Origin: Blastococcus colisei
GTDB lineage: Bacteria > Actinomycetota > Actinomycetes > Mycobacteriales > Geodermatophilaceae
Assembly: GCF_006717095.1 (NCBI RefSeq)
Contig: NZ_VFQE01000001.1
Span: 2,108,001-2,172,000 of the forward strand
Reading direction: 5' to 3'
Length of the DNA stretch: 64,000 nucleotides
In this document: positions 44,255 through 53,164 of the stretch, piece after piece
Position numbering within the stretch: the stretch's first letter is position 1
Layout: each line of letters begins with the position of its first letter
Notes under the pieces: generated by a model
The model's database searches: none
Told to the model about the DNA's origin: nothing
The model's input: the letters and a program-made list of their open reading frames with translations, nothing else
Program-made: the position numbers and the translations under genes

Positions 44255-45051
44255 CAGGCGGTGGCCTCCTCGCCGGCTCCGGCCGGGATGTCGGAGCGGT
44301 CGGTTCGCGGGCGGGTGGTGCGCTTCTCGATGCTCTTGCCCTCCGGGCCCACGACGACGACGCGGTCGACGAAGACACCCGGCAGGTGCACGTCCTCGGG
44401 AGTGATCTCGCCGGGTTCGACGAGCTCCTCGATCTCGGCGATCGTGACCCGCCCGGCCATGCCGGCCAGGGGGTTGAAGTTCCGCGCCGACTCGTGGAAG
44501 ACGAGGTTGCCGTGCCGGTCGCCCTTGGCCGCGCGGACCAGCCCGAAGTCGGCGGTGAGCGCCGTCTCCAGCACGTACTGCTCGCCGTCGAACACCCGCA
44601 CCTCCTTGGGGGCGCTGGTCTCGACGACGTTGCCCTCGGCGTCGTAGCGCACCGGGATGCCGCCCTCGGCGACCATCGTGCCGACGCCGGTCGGCGTGTA
44701 GAAGGCCGGGATGCCGGTGCCGCCGGCGCGCAGCCGCTCGGCCAGCGTGCCCTGCGGCGTGAGCTCGACCTCCAGCTGACCGGAGAGGTACAGCCGGGCC
44801 AGTTCCTTGTTTCCCCCGACGAAGGAGCTGATCGTCCGGGTGATCCGGCCGGCGTAGAGCAGCACGCCCAGGGCCTGGTCGTCGACGCCGCAGTTGTTCG
44901 AGATCGTGGTGAGGTCGCGGGCACCCTGCTCGAGGAGCGCGTCGATGAGGGCGATGGGCACACCGCAGAGCCCGAAACCACCGACGGCGAGCGTGGCGCC
45001 GTCGGCGATGTCGGCGACGGCCTCCTGCGCCGAGGCGAGGACCTTGTCCAT
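44254..45051 (-). CDS. pcaI: 3-oxoadipate/3-oxoacid CoA-transferase alpha subunit
   Basis: A 265-residue class I CoA-transferase subunit [21 protein letters not shown] (CoA-binding glycine motif), [56 protein letters not shown] and [18 protein letters not shown] at 45051. First of two overlapping genes (1-nt overlap). It is followed by a regular 220-bp gap to a divergent gene that must hold its promoter. Confidence 0.87.
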   Translation of the reverse strand: MDKVLASAQEAVADIADGATLAVGGFGLCGVPIALIDALLEQGARDLTTISNNCGVDDQALGVLLYAGRITRTISSFVGGNKELARLYLSGQLEVELTPQGTLAERLRAGGTGIPAFYTPTGVGTMVAEGGIPVRYDAEGNVVETSAPKEVRVFDGEQYVLETALTADFGLVRAAKGDRHGNLVFHESARNFNPLAGMAGRVTIAEIEELVEPGEITPEDVHLPGVFVDRVVVVGPEGKSIEKRTTRPRTDRSDIPAGAGEEATA

Positions 45052-45271
45052 GAGTCAGCCCCTCCGGACGCCGGGAACGGCCGTCAGGACGACGTCCCGC
45101 ATCTCGTCCGTGCGCGTTCGATCCACCACGGTGCTCCTATCGGTCGGGCTGTGCGGTCGGCGCCAGTATCCCCGTCCACCTGACGAGCTCCGACGTGCGG
45201 GCACCACTGGACGGAATGGGGCCTTGACCCATGCCCGGGAACCACGGTGCCGGTGCCCGCGTTGCGCGGGC

Positions 45272-45664
45272 ATGGAGCTGACCTGTCCCAAGTGCCACGG
45301 GAGCATGCGTACCTACGAGCGCAACGGCGTGCACGTGGACCAGTGCGCGGACTGCCGGGGCATCTTCCTCGACCGCGGTGAGCTGGACCGGCTGATCGAC
45401 GCGGAGAACGCCTGGCACGGCGGTGCCGCGGGTGGGCAGGCTGCGGCCCAGCCGTCTCACGAGCAGTCCGGTCACGAGCGCTCCGGCCACGAGCGGTCGG
45501 GCTACGAGCGGTCCGGGCACCCGCAGGCGGCGTCGAGCGCCGGGCTCGGCGGCGTGGTCGGCGAGGTGCTGCGCCAGGTCCAGGAGGCCAAGCACTCCGG
45601 TCATCAGTCCGGGTACGGTCACAAGCGGAAGAAGCAGTCATTTCTGGGCGACCTCTTCGGCTGA
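45272..45664 (+). CDS. TFIIB-type zinc-finger (zf-TFIIB) protein with HERSG repeats
   Basis: A 130-residue small protein. Residues 1-40 form a zf-TFIIB domain with CPKCHGSM and CADCRGIFLDRGELDRL, the four Cys being the zinc ligands. A low-complexity middle of repeated [H/Y]E[R/Q]SG units (about residues 63-90) precedes a helical tail with basic HKRKKQ and a terminal FLGDLFG. Such proteins are widespread and of unknown function. ATG at 45272 was chosen because it opens the zinc domain directly; upstream in-frame sequence is not conserved-looking. Confidence 0.8.
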   Translation: MELTCPKCHGSMRTYERNGVHVDQCADCRGIFLDRGELDRLIDAENAWHGGAAGGQAAAQPSHEQSGHERSGHERSGYERSGHPQAASSAGLGGVVGEVLRQVQEAKHSGHQSGYGHKRKKQSFLGDLFG

Positions 45665-45685
45665 GCTCCGGAGACTGCGTCCGGG

Positions 45686-46660
45686 TCAGCCCAGCCGGAC
45701 GGTGAGCCGGAGGTGGGCGCCCTCGTCGTCACCGGAGATGTCGACGTGGTCGCACAGCTGGCGCGCCAGCCACAGGCCCATGCCGCCACGGGACAGGTCG
45801 TCGCCGTGCGCCGGGCCGTAGCCGGCGAAAGGGTCGTCGAACCCTGGGCCCCGGTCGTCGATCGAGCACACGACCCGGTCCTCGCCGATCCAGAGCCGGA
45901 GGCTGACCGGTGGCCTGCCGTGGCGCACGGCGTTGGAGGTCATCTCGTCGACGGCGAGCAGGTAGTCCTCGACCGTGTCGCGGGAAGCCCGGACGGTGGA
46001 CAGCTCGGCGGCCACGGCGCGGCGCAGGCCGACGAAATCGGTGACGTCGCGTGCCCAGAGTTGCGGGGGCGTGCTCTCCAGCGGTTCCGCCGGGACGGGC
46101 AGCGAGCGGAGGTAGTCGGCCGGGGCGACGAAATCGGGGTTGCGGGCACGCCCGTCGGCGGACGCCAGGTAGGAGTGCGTCTGCACCGCCGACTCGAGAA
46201 CCTGCTCGGGCAGTCGCCGGCGGTCGAACACGCAGAGCCCTCGCAGCGGCCAGTCGGCCAGCGCCTCGTTGATGACCGACTCGTAGCGCTGCCACTCCAG
46301 CCAGTCCCGTTCGGTCTCGCCGAAGTTCACCTGGCCGACGACCCGCACTCCCGGGACGCCCTCGGCGGTGCGCTGCTCGGCGAGGCGCCGGAAGGTGGTG
46401 ATCGCGGTGGGGGTGCGGGCCCGGTAGACGTCACCTCGTTCCACGACGTGGACGAGGGAGTCCCCGCCGACGGCGTCCCGCAGCACGGATGCCGTCTCGG
46501 GACTCGTCGCGATGACCACCGCCTCGCCGGCAGCCAGCCCCTCACGCATGTACGGGAGGGCCACGTCGACCAGCTGAGCGGTGGAGTCGAAGAGCAGCGC
46601 GTCGTGCGGGTAGCCGTCGGCGGGCGGGTGCGCCCGTCCGCCCGCTGACAACGCAGTCAC
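45686..46660 (-). CDS. MEDS-domain anti-sigma-like ATP-binding protein (second copy)
   Basis: A 324-residue relative of the protein at 11.0-12.0 kb. The N-terminal MEDS region (DGYPHDALLFDSTAQLVDVA, MREGLAAGEAVVIATSP, VRVVGQVNFGETERDWLEW) is followed by a linker and an RsbW-like ATPase: LLAVDEMTSNAVRHGRPP (N-box), CSIDDRGPGFDDPF (D-box) and SRGGMGLWLARQLCDHVDI (G-box). GTG at 46660 follows AGGGTGGA. It is a single gene here, without a STAS partner next to it, so its antagonist must lie elsewhere. Partner switching in a stress response is inferred. Confidence 0.82.
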   Translation of the reverse strand: MTALSAGGRAHPPADGYPHDALLFDSTAQLVDVALPYMREGLAAGEAVVIATSPETASVLRDAVGGDSLVHVVERGDVYRARTPTAITTFRRLAEQRTAEGVPGVRVVGQVNFGETERDWLEWQRYESVINEALADWPLRGLCVFDRRRLPEQVLESAVQTHSYLASADGRARNPDFVAPADYLRSLPVPAEPLESTPPQLWARDVTDFVGLRRAVAAELSTVRASRDTVEDYLLAVDEMTSNAVRHGRPPVSLRLWIGEDRVVCSIDDRGPGFDDPFAGYGPAHGDDLSRGGMGLWLARQLCDHVDISGDDEGAHLRLTVRLG

Positions 46661-46795
46661 TGATCCACCCTGGAGACGTCCGTGGTGCCACCCGACGCCG
46701 GGGGCTTCGCACCCCACGGTAGGTCACGTGCGGGCCGGGGGCGGGATGGATGCCGAGCGAGGTCGCCCAGTTCCGTGCGGCGAACGCGGAGGTCA

Positions 46796-46969
46796 CTAGA
46801 GCAGGACGGACTGGTGAGGTCGTCCTGGCGGGAGTGCGCGGGTGACCCGGGGCGCACGTCCTTCGCCGTGACCCGGGCCGGCCGGGCCCACCTCGCTGAG
46901 CGGACGACCGCCTGCAACGCCGTCACCGAGCAGGCTGCTGACCTGCTCGGCGAACGTCAGGAGCACGCG
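46796..46969 (+). pseudogene. PadR-family regulator remnant (C-terminal part)
   Basis: LEQDGLVRSSWRE followed by FAVTRAGRAHLAERT is the winged part of a PadR regulator. The first helices and a start codon are missing; upstream sequence is the leader of the divergent MEDS gene. The remaining sequence runs in the same frame into the next ORF rather than ending with the usual ATGA overlap, a sign of further small indels. PadR genes are normally directly followed by a HAAS-domain membrane gene, which is exactly what follows here. Confidence 0.65.
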
Positions 46970-47464
46970 ATGACCGCTGACACCGCGACCTATCGACGGG
47001 GCCTGGGGGCTCGCGCTGCGGATGCGGCACGTCGCAGGCGACCGGATCGTCACCGAGGTCCAGAGCCACGTCGCCGACACGGGAAAACGGTCGAGGCGTT
47101 CGGCCCGCCCAGGAGCTACGCGGCGCGCATCGCCCCGGCGTCCGGCGGCTCGCGGCCGGCGTTCTGGGCGCTGCCGCTGTCCGGAGCGGCGGTCGGGTGG
47201 CTGATCGCCACGAGCGCCTTCGACCTCGTGGAGGTCGATGCGTCCGGTCTGCCGGACGGTCTCCCGGCCTGGATCGCACCCCTCGTCGCCGTCCTGCTCC
47301 GGATCCCGCCGGCAGTGGCCCAGATGCGGCGCAGCAGCCGGATCCGGGACCCGCGCACGGGAAAGTGGCTGACGCCGTCCCCGCGGGGGGTGCCGGTGGT
47401 GATGGGCGGCTTCCTGATCGTCCTCGGTGCGGCCGTCTGGGTTATCACGTTGTTCGTGAACTGA
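46970..47464 (+). CDS. HAAS-type membrane protein with a compensated double frameshift
   Basis: The ATG at 46970 has AGGAG upstream. The start (MTADTATYRRGL) and the part from KTVEAFGPPRSYAARI onward match the HAAS domain that accompanies PadR regulators, but the stretch between (about 47009-47083) reads as Arg-rich nonsense. In the +1 frame the same bases give ALRMRHVAGDRIVTEVQ then SHVADTG, the expected HAAS sequence. One extra G in the G5 run at 47005-47009 and one lost base at the GGGAAAA run at 47081-47087 explain this exactly. Three hydrophobic segments follow. Because the frame is restored a 164-residue protein could still be made, with about 25 wrong residues. Confidence 0.65.
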   Translation: MTADTATYRRGLGARAADAARRRRPDRHRGPEPRRRHGKTVEAFGPPRSYAARIAPASGGSRPAFWALPLSGAAVGWLIATSAFDLVEVDASGLPDGLPAWIAPLVAVLLRIPPAVAQMRRSSRIRDPRTGKWLTPSPRGVPVVMGGFLIVLGAAVWVITLFVN

Positions 47465-47658
47465 CGACCGGGCCGTCCGCGCCGGCGCATCCCCGACGTG
47501 CATGCGGGAGTGCCGGCAGCCATACGCGACGTGCGCGGCCAGGCGGAGCACTCGACTCGACATACGCGCGCCATCACGTTGACCGGGCCTCAGGATCGGT
47601 AGAGCAACCTACCGCGCAACGCCCGTGGACGTCCCGGCGTTCAGCGTGGCCTCAACGT

Positions 47659-49683
47659 TCAGAAGGGGATGAGCGGGTCGGGTGGGGCGGGCCTGGATGC
47701 GCGGATCGCGGCGCGGGCCGCGGCGTACTTCTGCTGGCCGGTGGGTGGTGGTGGGAGGGCGGTGGGGGTGCTGCCGTCGTCGGTGCCGAAGGCGGGCGGG
47801 TGGGTGGTGAGGGTGCGTCCGCTGGGCAGGGTCCACACCAGGCCGCCGTCGGGGTTGCGGTGCAGTCGCCAGCCGGGGGCTTGGTGGGAGAGGCGGTGGT
47901 GGTGTTCGCACAGGCAGGCGAGGTTGTCGTGCGCCGTGGGCCCGTGGGGGTGGGGGGTCTGGTGGTCGAGGTCGCAGCAGCGGGCGCGGGTGCGGCAGCC
48001 GGGGAAGCGGCAGCGTCGGTCGCGGAGTTGGACGAAGCGGTGGAGGGGGTCGGTGGGGCGGTAGGCGTGGGTGCCCGGTGGGGGTCTGAGTCCGTGGCCG
48101 GTGGTGGCGGCGTGCCGGAGTTCGGTGCTGTCGGTGAGCGCCAGCAGCGTGCCGGTCAGTTGGTCGGTCACCGCGATGCGGGGCCGTTCGGCGAGGGCGG
48201 TGTCGATCAGCCGGCGGGTGTCCAGCAGTCGGGTCAGCGCCGCCCGTGCTGCTGTGTCGGCGACGCCGGTCCGGGTCTGCCGGGCGGCGCCGGTGAGGGT
48301 GGTGAGTAGTTCCTGGGCTGCGGTGAGTTCCGCGCTGCGCAGCGCGGCGATGTCGGTGTCGGGCCGGCGGTCAGGGGAGGCGGCTGCGGCGGAGGGGCCC
48401 GGCTCGGCGGTCGCGGCCTCCCCGGCAGCGCCGCGCTCGGCGACGCCGCCCTCAGCAGCGCCGTCCTCAGCGGTGCCCCCCTCGGCGGTGTCGGTGTCGG
48501 GGTCGTCGGCGGTGTCGGCGTGGGCCGCCTCCGTGTCGTCGCCCTGTCCGTCAGCGCCGGGCGTGTCGGTGTCGGTGTGGTGGCCGTCGGTGTGGTGGTT
48601 CTCGGTGTCGCCGGGGGTGGGTGCGGGGCGGGGGAGCAGGCCGAGGGTGTAGGCGAGTTCGCGGAGGAGTGCGGCGGGCACGAGGTCGCCGTCGACCTCG
48701 GCCGGGTCCTCGGCGCGGGGTCCGTGTCCGGTGAGGGTGTCCACGCCGGTGACCAGGGTGAGTGCGATCTGCACCGGCGGGTGGTCGGCGTGCGGGCGCA
48801 GGATGAGGTCGGCGAGGCAGTCGGCCATGCGCTGCTGGTGGGTGCGGGGGTCACGGTCGCCGTTCTCGTCGTATGCGCAGGCCGTGGCGTAGGCGCTGAG
48901 CGTCTGGTGGCAGGCGCGGGCGAGCGGGGTGGCCCACAGCGTGGTCATCGCCGTCATGCCGTCGTCGCGGGCGTCCAGCCGGACCTGCCTGTTCCGCACG
49001 GCGGCGGCCAGTCGTTGCGCGGCGGCGGCGGCGTCGATGCGGGCGACCGCGCGCCGCAGACAGGCCCGCAGGGCGGCGGTGGTCTGCCGCGGGGCCCGGG
49101 GCAGCACCGCCGCCTGCACCTGCGCGCGTTTCTGCGGGGTGGACACCGGGCCGGCGATCTCGACCATCACGTGCGCGTGGGCGGGGGAGATGTCGCCGGC
49201 GCCCAGCGCGGCGAGGGTGGCGGGCAGGCCCTCCACCAGGGTCACCGCCTCGACGAGCATGAGGGAGGCGGTCCGCGCGGAGACGCCCAGCGTGGCCGCG
49301 GCCTCGTCCACGGCCCATTCGCTGACCTCGGTGAGTGCGGCGGGCCGGGCGGCGACCGATGCCGCCGAGGCCGCGCCCCGCTCGCCGGGTGCGCGGTCGA
49401 ACATCGCCGCCGGGCGGCTGCGGGCGAAGGCGGCCAGGGCCCGGGCGCGGGCGGCGGCGGCGCGGGCGGCGTCCCGGTCGGCGGCGGCCGCCTGGTCGAG
49501 CTGGGCCGCGCCGGCCGACAGCAGCCGGGCTCGGGCGTCGAGGAGGCGCTGGTGCTCGTCGCGGACGAAGTCGGCGGCATCGGGGTAGTCGGCGCCGAAC
49601 TCGGTCTCGAGGCAGGCGATGACGTAGGCGTCGTACTCCGCCGCCGTCAACACCACCACGTCGTCGAACACATGTTCGATCAT
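47659..49683 (-). CDS. DUF222/13E12-repeat HNH endonuclease-like protein
   Basis: A 674-residue protein of the 13E12 repeat family, abundant and multi-copy in actinobacteria. An N-terminal Ala-rich helical DUF222 region (WAVDEAAATLGVSARTAS, GDISPAHAHVMVEI) precedes an acidic Thr/Asp/Gly-rich low-complexity linker (about 370-450, runs of TDTD and AEGG). The C-terminal HNH domain (about 545-610) has CRFPGCRTRARCCDLDHQ and NLACLCEHHHRLSHQ. A role as mobile or homing endonuclease is proposed for the family but not proven. ATG at 49683 starts the conserved region. Confidence 0.85.
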   Translation of the reverse strand: MIEHVFDDVVVLTAAEYDAYVIACLETEFGADYPDAADFVRDEHQRLLDARARLLSAGAAQLDQAAAADRDAARAAAARARALAAFARSRPAAMFDRAPGERGAASAASVAARPAALTEVSEWAVDEAAATLGVSARTASLMLVEAVTLVEGLPATLAALGAGDISPAHAHVMVEIAGPVSTPQKRAQVQAAVLPRAPRQTTAALRACLRRAVARIDAAAAAQRLAAAVRNRQVRLDARDDGMTAMTTLWATPLARACHQTLSAYATACAYDENGDRDPRTHQQRMADCLADLILRPHADHPPVQIALTLVTGVDTLTGHGPRAEDPAEVDGDLVPAALLRELAYTLGLLPRPAPTPGDTENHHTDGHHTDTDTPGADGQGDDTEAAHADTADDPDTDTAEGGTAEDGAAEGGVAERGAAGEAATAEPGPSAAAASPDRRPDTDIAALRSAELTAAQELLTTLTGAARQTRTGVADTAARAALTRLLDTRRLIDTALAERPRIAVTDQLTGTLLALTDSTELRHAATTGHGLRPPPGTHAYRPTDPLHRFVQLRDRRCRFPGCRTRARCCDLDHQTPHPHGPTAHDNLACLCEHHHRLSHQAPGWRLHRNPDGGLVWTLPSGRTLTTHPPAFGTDDGSTPTALPPPPTGQQKYAAARAAIRASRPAPPDPLIPF

Positions 49684-49879
49684 AGCGGACCTGCGGGGGT
49701 CTGACCAGCGGAAGGTGCTGCGCTGCAGGGCCAACTGCCGGCGCACCCGACGCACTGGTGGTTCGCCGATGGTTGCCGGAGGCGCGTGCGGGTCACGGGC
49801 CCGGCACCGTTTCGCGCCCGCACCGGCGGGCAGGGGACCAGGGCAGACGCGAGGCAGCACCACCGACGGGAGAGCACCC

Positions 49880-51304
49880 ATGGCCATCGCCACTGTCAAC
49901 CCGACCACCGGGGAGACGCTGAAGACCTACGAGCCGCTGTCGGACGAGGCGCTCGAGGACAGGATCGCCCGGGCCGCCAGGGCCTGGGCGGCCTACCGGC
50001 GCACCTCGGCCGAGCAGCGCGCGGGCTGGCTGCGAGCTGCCGCCGACGTCATCGACGCCGACACCGACACCGTTGCCGAGCTGATGACCACCGAGATGGG
50101 CAAGACGCTCGCCGCGGCGAAGGCGGAGGTGGGCAAGTGCGCCAAGGCGCTGCGCTGGTACGCCGAGCACGGCCCCGCGCTGCTGGAACCCGAGCGCAAG
50201 GACGCCGGGGCGGTGGGCGCGACCGACGCCTACGTCGTCCACCAGCCGATCGGCGTGGTCCTGGCGATCATGCCGTGGAACTTCCCGCTCTGGCAGGCGA
50301 TGCGGTTCGCCGCCCCCGCGCTGATGGCCGGCAACGTCGGCCTGCTCAAGCACGCCAGCAACGTGCCGCAGACCGCGCTCTACCTGGAGGAGCTGTTCCG
50401 CAAGGCCGGCTTCCCCGACGACGTCTTCCAGACGCTCCTCATCGGGTCCTCGACCATCGAGAAGGTGCTGCGCGACGACCGCGTGGCCGCCGCGACGCTC
50501 ACCGGCAGCGCACCGGCCGGGCAGTCGGTCGCCTCGATCGCCGGGGACGCGCTGAAGAAGACGGTGCTCGAGCTCGGTGGGAGCGACCCGTTCATCGTGA
50601 TGCCGTCGGCGAACCTGGAGCAGGCGGCGGAGGTCGCCGTCACCGCTCGGAACCAGAACAACGGACAGAGCTGCATCGCCGCCAAGCGGTTCTTCGTGCA
50701 CCGCGACGTCGCCGAGGAGTTCACCCGGCTGTTCGCCGAGAAGATCGCCGCGCTGACCGTCGGCGACCCGATGGACCCCGACACCCAGATCGGCCCGCTC
50801 GCCACCGAGTCCGGGCGCGAGGACGTCGAGAAATATGTGGACGACGCCGTCGCGAAGGGCGCGGACGTCCTCGTGGGCGGCAAGCGGGTCGACCGGCCGG
50901 GCTGGTTCTACGAGCCGACCCTCCTGGCCGGCATCACGTCGGAGATGGACCTCTACTCCGAGGAGGTGTTCGGCCCGGTGGCCGCTCTGTTCACCGTCGA
51001 CTCCTTGGACGAGGCCATCGAGATCGCCAACAGCCATCCCTACGGGCTCGGGGCGAACCTGTGGAGCGAGGACGAGGGCGAGCGCGCGCAGTTCATCGCC
51101 GACGTCGCCTCCGGTATGGCGTTCGTCAACGGCATGGTCACCAGCTATCCCGAGCTGCCCTTCGGCGGGGTGAAGCAGAGCGGCTACGGCCGCGAGCTGA
51201 CCGAGCTGGGGATGCGCGAGTTCATGAACGCCAAGACGGTCTGGGTCGGACCGCCGAGCAGCGAGCAGGGGGACGGCGACACCGCCGGCGCCGCCTCCGA
51301 GTGA
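49880..51304 (+). CDS. NAD(P)-dependent aldehyde dehydrogenase (succinate-semialdehyde-dehydrogenase-like)
   Basis: A 474-residue aldehyde dehydrogenase: MPWNFPLWQAMRFAAPALMA (cofactor entry), catalytic Glu in VLELGGSDPFIV, catalytic Cys in NNGQSCIAAKRFFVHRD, and GGVKQSGYGRELTELGMREF at the end. This layout and AKRFFV are typical of GabD-type succinate-semialdehyde dehydrogenases, though other aliphatic or aromatic aldehydes are possible. ATG at 49880 with GGGAGAG. It stands alone between the HNH gene and an unrelated hypothetical. Confidence 0.87.
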   Translation: MAIATVNPTTGETLKTYEPLSDEALEDRIARAARAWAAYRRTSAEQRAGWLRAAADVIDADTDTVAELMTTEMGKTLAAAKAEVGKCAKALRWYAEHGPALLEPERKDAGAVGATDAYVVHQPIGVVLAIMPWNFPLWQAMRFAAPALMAGNVGLLKHASNVPQTALYLEELFRKAGFPDDVFQTLLIGSSTIEKVLRDDRVAAATLTGSAPAGQSVASIAGDALKKTVLELGGSDPFIVMPSANLEQAAEVAVTARNQNNGQSCIAAKRFFVHRDVAEEFTRLFAEKIAALTVGDPMDPDTQIGPLATESGREDVEKYVDDAVAKGADVLVGGKRVDRPGWFYEPTLLAGITSEMDLYSEEVFGPVAALFTVDSLDEAIEIANSHPYGLGANLWSEDEGERAQFIADVASGMAFVNGMVTSYPELPFGGVKQSGYGRELTELGMREFMNAKTVWVGPPSSEQGDGDTAGAASE

Positions 51305-51357
51305 GGCCGCTGCCCGCAAGAACCCGCCTGAGGAGGGTCGCTGGGACAGTGGGGGGC

Positions 51358-52188
51358 GTGTTCGACGTCGACTGGATGAGCCTGCTGACCCGCGACGTCC
51401 TCCGCGAGCGGGCCGCAGACCTCGTCGCCGAGGCCTGCGCCTGGTCGGTCGGCATGTCCGACCAGGCGCACCACCTGCGCTCGGCCGGCCGCATCGTCGC
51501 GACCGGCCTCACCGTGGGCGAGCGGGCCGCCCACGGCCTCCCGCTCAGCGGCGACGAGGACGGCCGTCTCGACCTCGGGGACGCGCGACCCGGCAGCTTC
51601 CAGGACGCGCTGAACTCCGTCGACCGGCACGGCACGGTGGCCGCCGACCGGTTCGACACCGACGTCCTGCACCCGTTCGTCCACGCGACCTGCCTGGCCG
51701 CGGCCGAGAAGGCGCGGCGGACCCGGCCCGACGCCTGGGCGGAGCTGGCCGACGACGTCGGCGAGGACGAGTCCGACCTGGACGACGTCGTCCGGGCGGG
51801 CGGCTGGGAGGCGCCGCTGCGGATCGATGCCGAGCACCTCGTGCTCGCGGCGCTCGGCGACGTCCCGCTGATCGAGGTGGAGGCCGAGGGTCTGCCGCTG
51901 TCGCTGGTGCGGGCGGCCGAGGCGGTCGCCCGCACCGCCGCGCGGCCGCCGGACGCGGGGCCGGCGCAGGACGACCTGGCCGGCTCGCTGTTCCTCGCCC
52001 GGGCCGCGGTGGACGCGACCGGGGCGCCCCTGCCGCTCGGCCCGGAGACCGCCGAACGCCTGGTCGGGGAGCTGCTCTCCCACGGCCTCGACCCCGACGA
52101 GGTCATCGGCGTGCTGCCGCACCTCCCGGTCACGTCCGCGACCGCCGACGAGGTCGTCGCGATCCTGCGCGCGTCCGGGATCGGCTGA
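51358..52188 (+). CDS. Hypothetical soluble protein
   Basis: A 276-residue acidic protein (GTG at 51358; an ATG at 51376 is possible), with no family I recognise. No signal peptide, membrane segment or known motif is seen. It has a helical N-terminal region (LLTRDVLRERAADLVAEA) and two further helical parts (LAAAEKARRTRPDAWAELAD; ETAERLVGELLSHGLDPDE). High Asp/Glu content suggests a cytoplasmic protein. It follows the aldehyde dehydrogenase by 50 bp and could be cotranscribed with it; nothing else about its role can be said. Confidence 0.6.
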   Translation: MFDVDWMSLLTRDVLRERAADLVAEACAWSVGMSDQAHHLRSAGRIVATGLTVGERAAHGLPLSGDEDGRLDLGDARPGSFQDALNSVDRHGTVAADRFDTDVLHPFVHATCLAAAEKARRTRPDAWAELADDVGEDESDLDDVVRAGGWEAPLRIDAEHLVLAALGDVPLIEVEAEGLPLSLVRAAEAVARTAARPPDAGPAQDDLAGSLFLARAAVDATGAPLPLGPETAERLVGELLSHGLDPDEVIGVLPHLPVTSATADEVVAILRASGIG

Positions 52189-52299
52189 GCGGGTCCAACG
52201 GCTCTGTCCGTGCCCGGTCGGGCGGGGCCAGCCTGGCGACGGCTGAGAACAGCCTCCGGCGGTACGGGGCGCCGGTCCCTCGGACGAAGGGCACCCGTC

Positions 52300-53163
52300 A
52301 TGACCTCGACCACCGGCACCGCCGTCGACGCCGACCGCGCGCTCAAGGCCAGGCACCGGTCGATGTGGGCCTCCGGCGACTACCCGCGCCTCGCCGCCGA
52401 CCTGCTGCCCGAGCTGGGCGACCTCCTGGTGGGGGCGTGCGGGGTGACGAGCGGCGATCGGGTGCTCGACGTCGCCGCGGGGTCGGGCAACGTCGCGATC
52501 CCCGCCGCCAGGACGGGCGCGAGCGTGGTGGCCTGCGACCTCACCCCCGAGCTCTTCGACGCCGGGCGGGCGCGCGCGGCCGCCGAGGGCGTCGAGCTGG
52601 AGTGGCGCGAGGGCGACGCCGAGGCGCTCCCGTTCGCCGACGACGAGTTCGACGTGGTGCTTTCCTGCGTGGGCGTCATGTTCGCCCCGCACCACCAGGC
52701 TGCTGCCGACGAGCTGGTCCGGGTGTGCCGGCCGGGGGGCCGGATCGGGCTGATCAACTGGACGCCCGAGGGCTTCATCGGCCAGATGTTCGCCACGATG
52801 AAGCCCTACGCACCCCCGCCGCCGCCCGGCGCGTCACCGCCGCCGCTGTGGGGACGTGCGGATCACGTGCTCGAACTGCTCGGCGACCGGGTCGCCGACG
52901 TCACCACGGAGCGCCGCAACCTGACGGTCGACCACTTCGACCGGCCTGAGGACTTCCGTGACTACTTCAAGGCCGTGTACGGCCCGACGATCCCGGTGTA
53001 CAAGTCGTTGGTCGACCAGCCGGAGCGCGCGGCCGCGCTGGACGCCGAGCTGGCCGAGCTCGTCCGGAGCCGGGACCGCGGGCAGGGCTCGACCGTCGTC
53101 GACTGGGAGTACCTGTTGCTCACCGCGACGAAGAAGCGGGACACCGTCCCGAGCCCGCGGTAG
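52300..53163 (+). CDS. Class I SAM-dependent methyltransferase
   Basis: A 287-residue methyltransferase of the UbiE/Methyltransf_11 type: motif I VLDVAAGSGNVAIPAARTGA, acidic SAM contact in VVACDLTPELFDAG, REGDAEALPFADDEFDVVLS, and the post-motif region RVCRPGGRIGLINW. The Pro-rich insert PPPPPGASPP near residue 175 is unusual but in a loop. Substrate unknown. ATG at 52300. Its stop is one base from the stop of the convergent prfC. Confidence 0.85.
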   Translation: MTSTTGTAVDADRALKARHRSMWASGDYPRLAADLLPELGDLLVGACGVTSGDRVLDVAAGSGNVAIPAARTGASVVACDLTPELFDAGRARAAAEGVELEWREGDAEALPFADDEFDVVLSCVGVMFAPHHQAAADELVRVCRPGGRIGLINWTPEGFIGQMFATMKPYAPPPPPGASPPPLWGRADHVLELLGDRVADVTTERRNLTVDHFDRPEDFRDYFKAVYGPTIPVYKSLVDQPERAAALDAELAELVRSRDRGQGSTVVDWEYLLLTATKKRDTVPSPR

Positions 53164-53164
53164 C

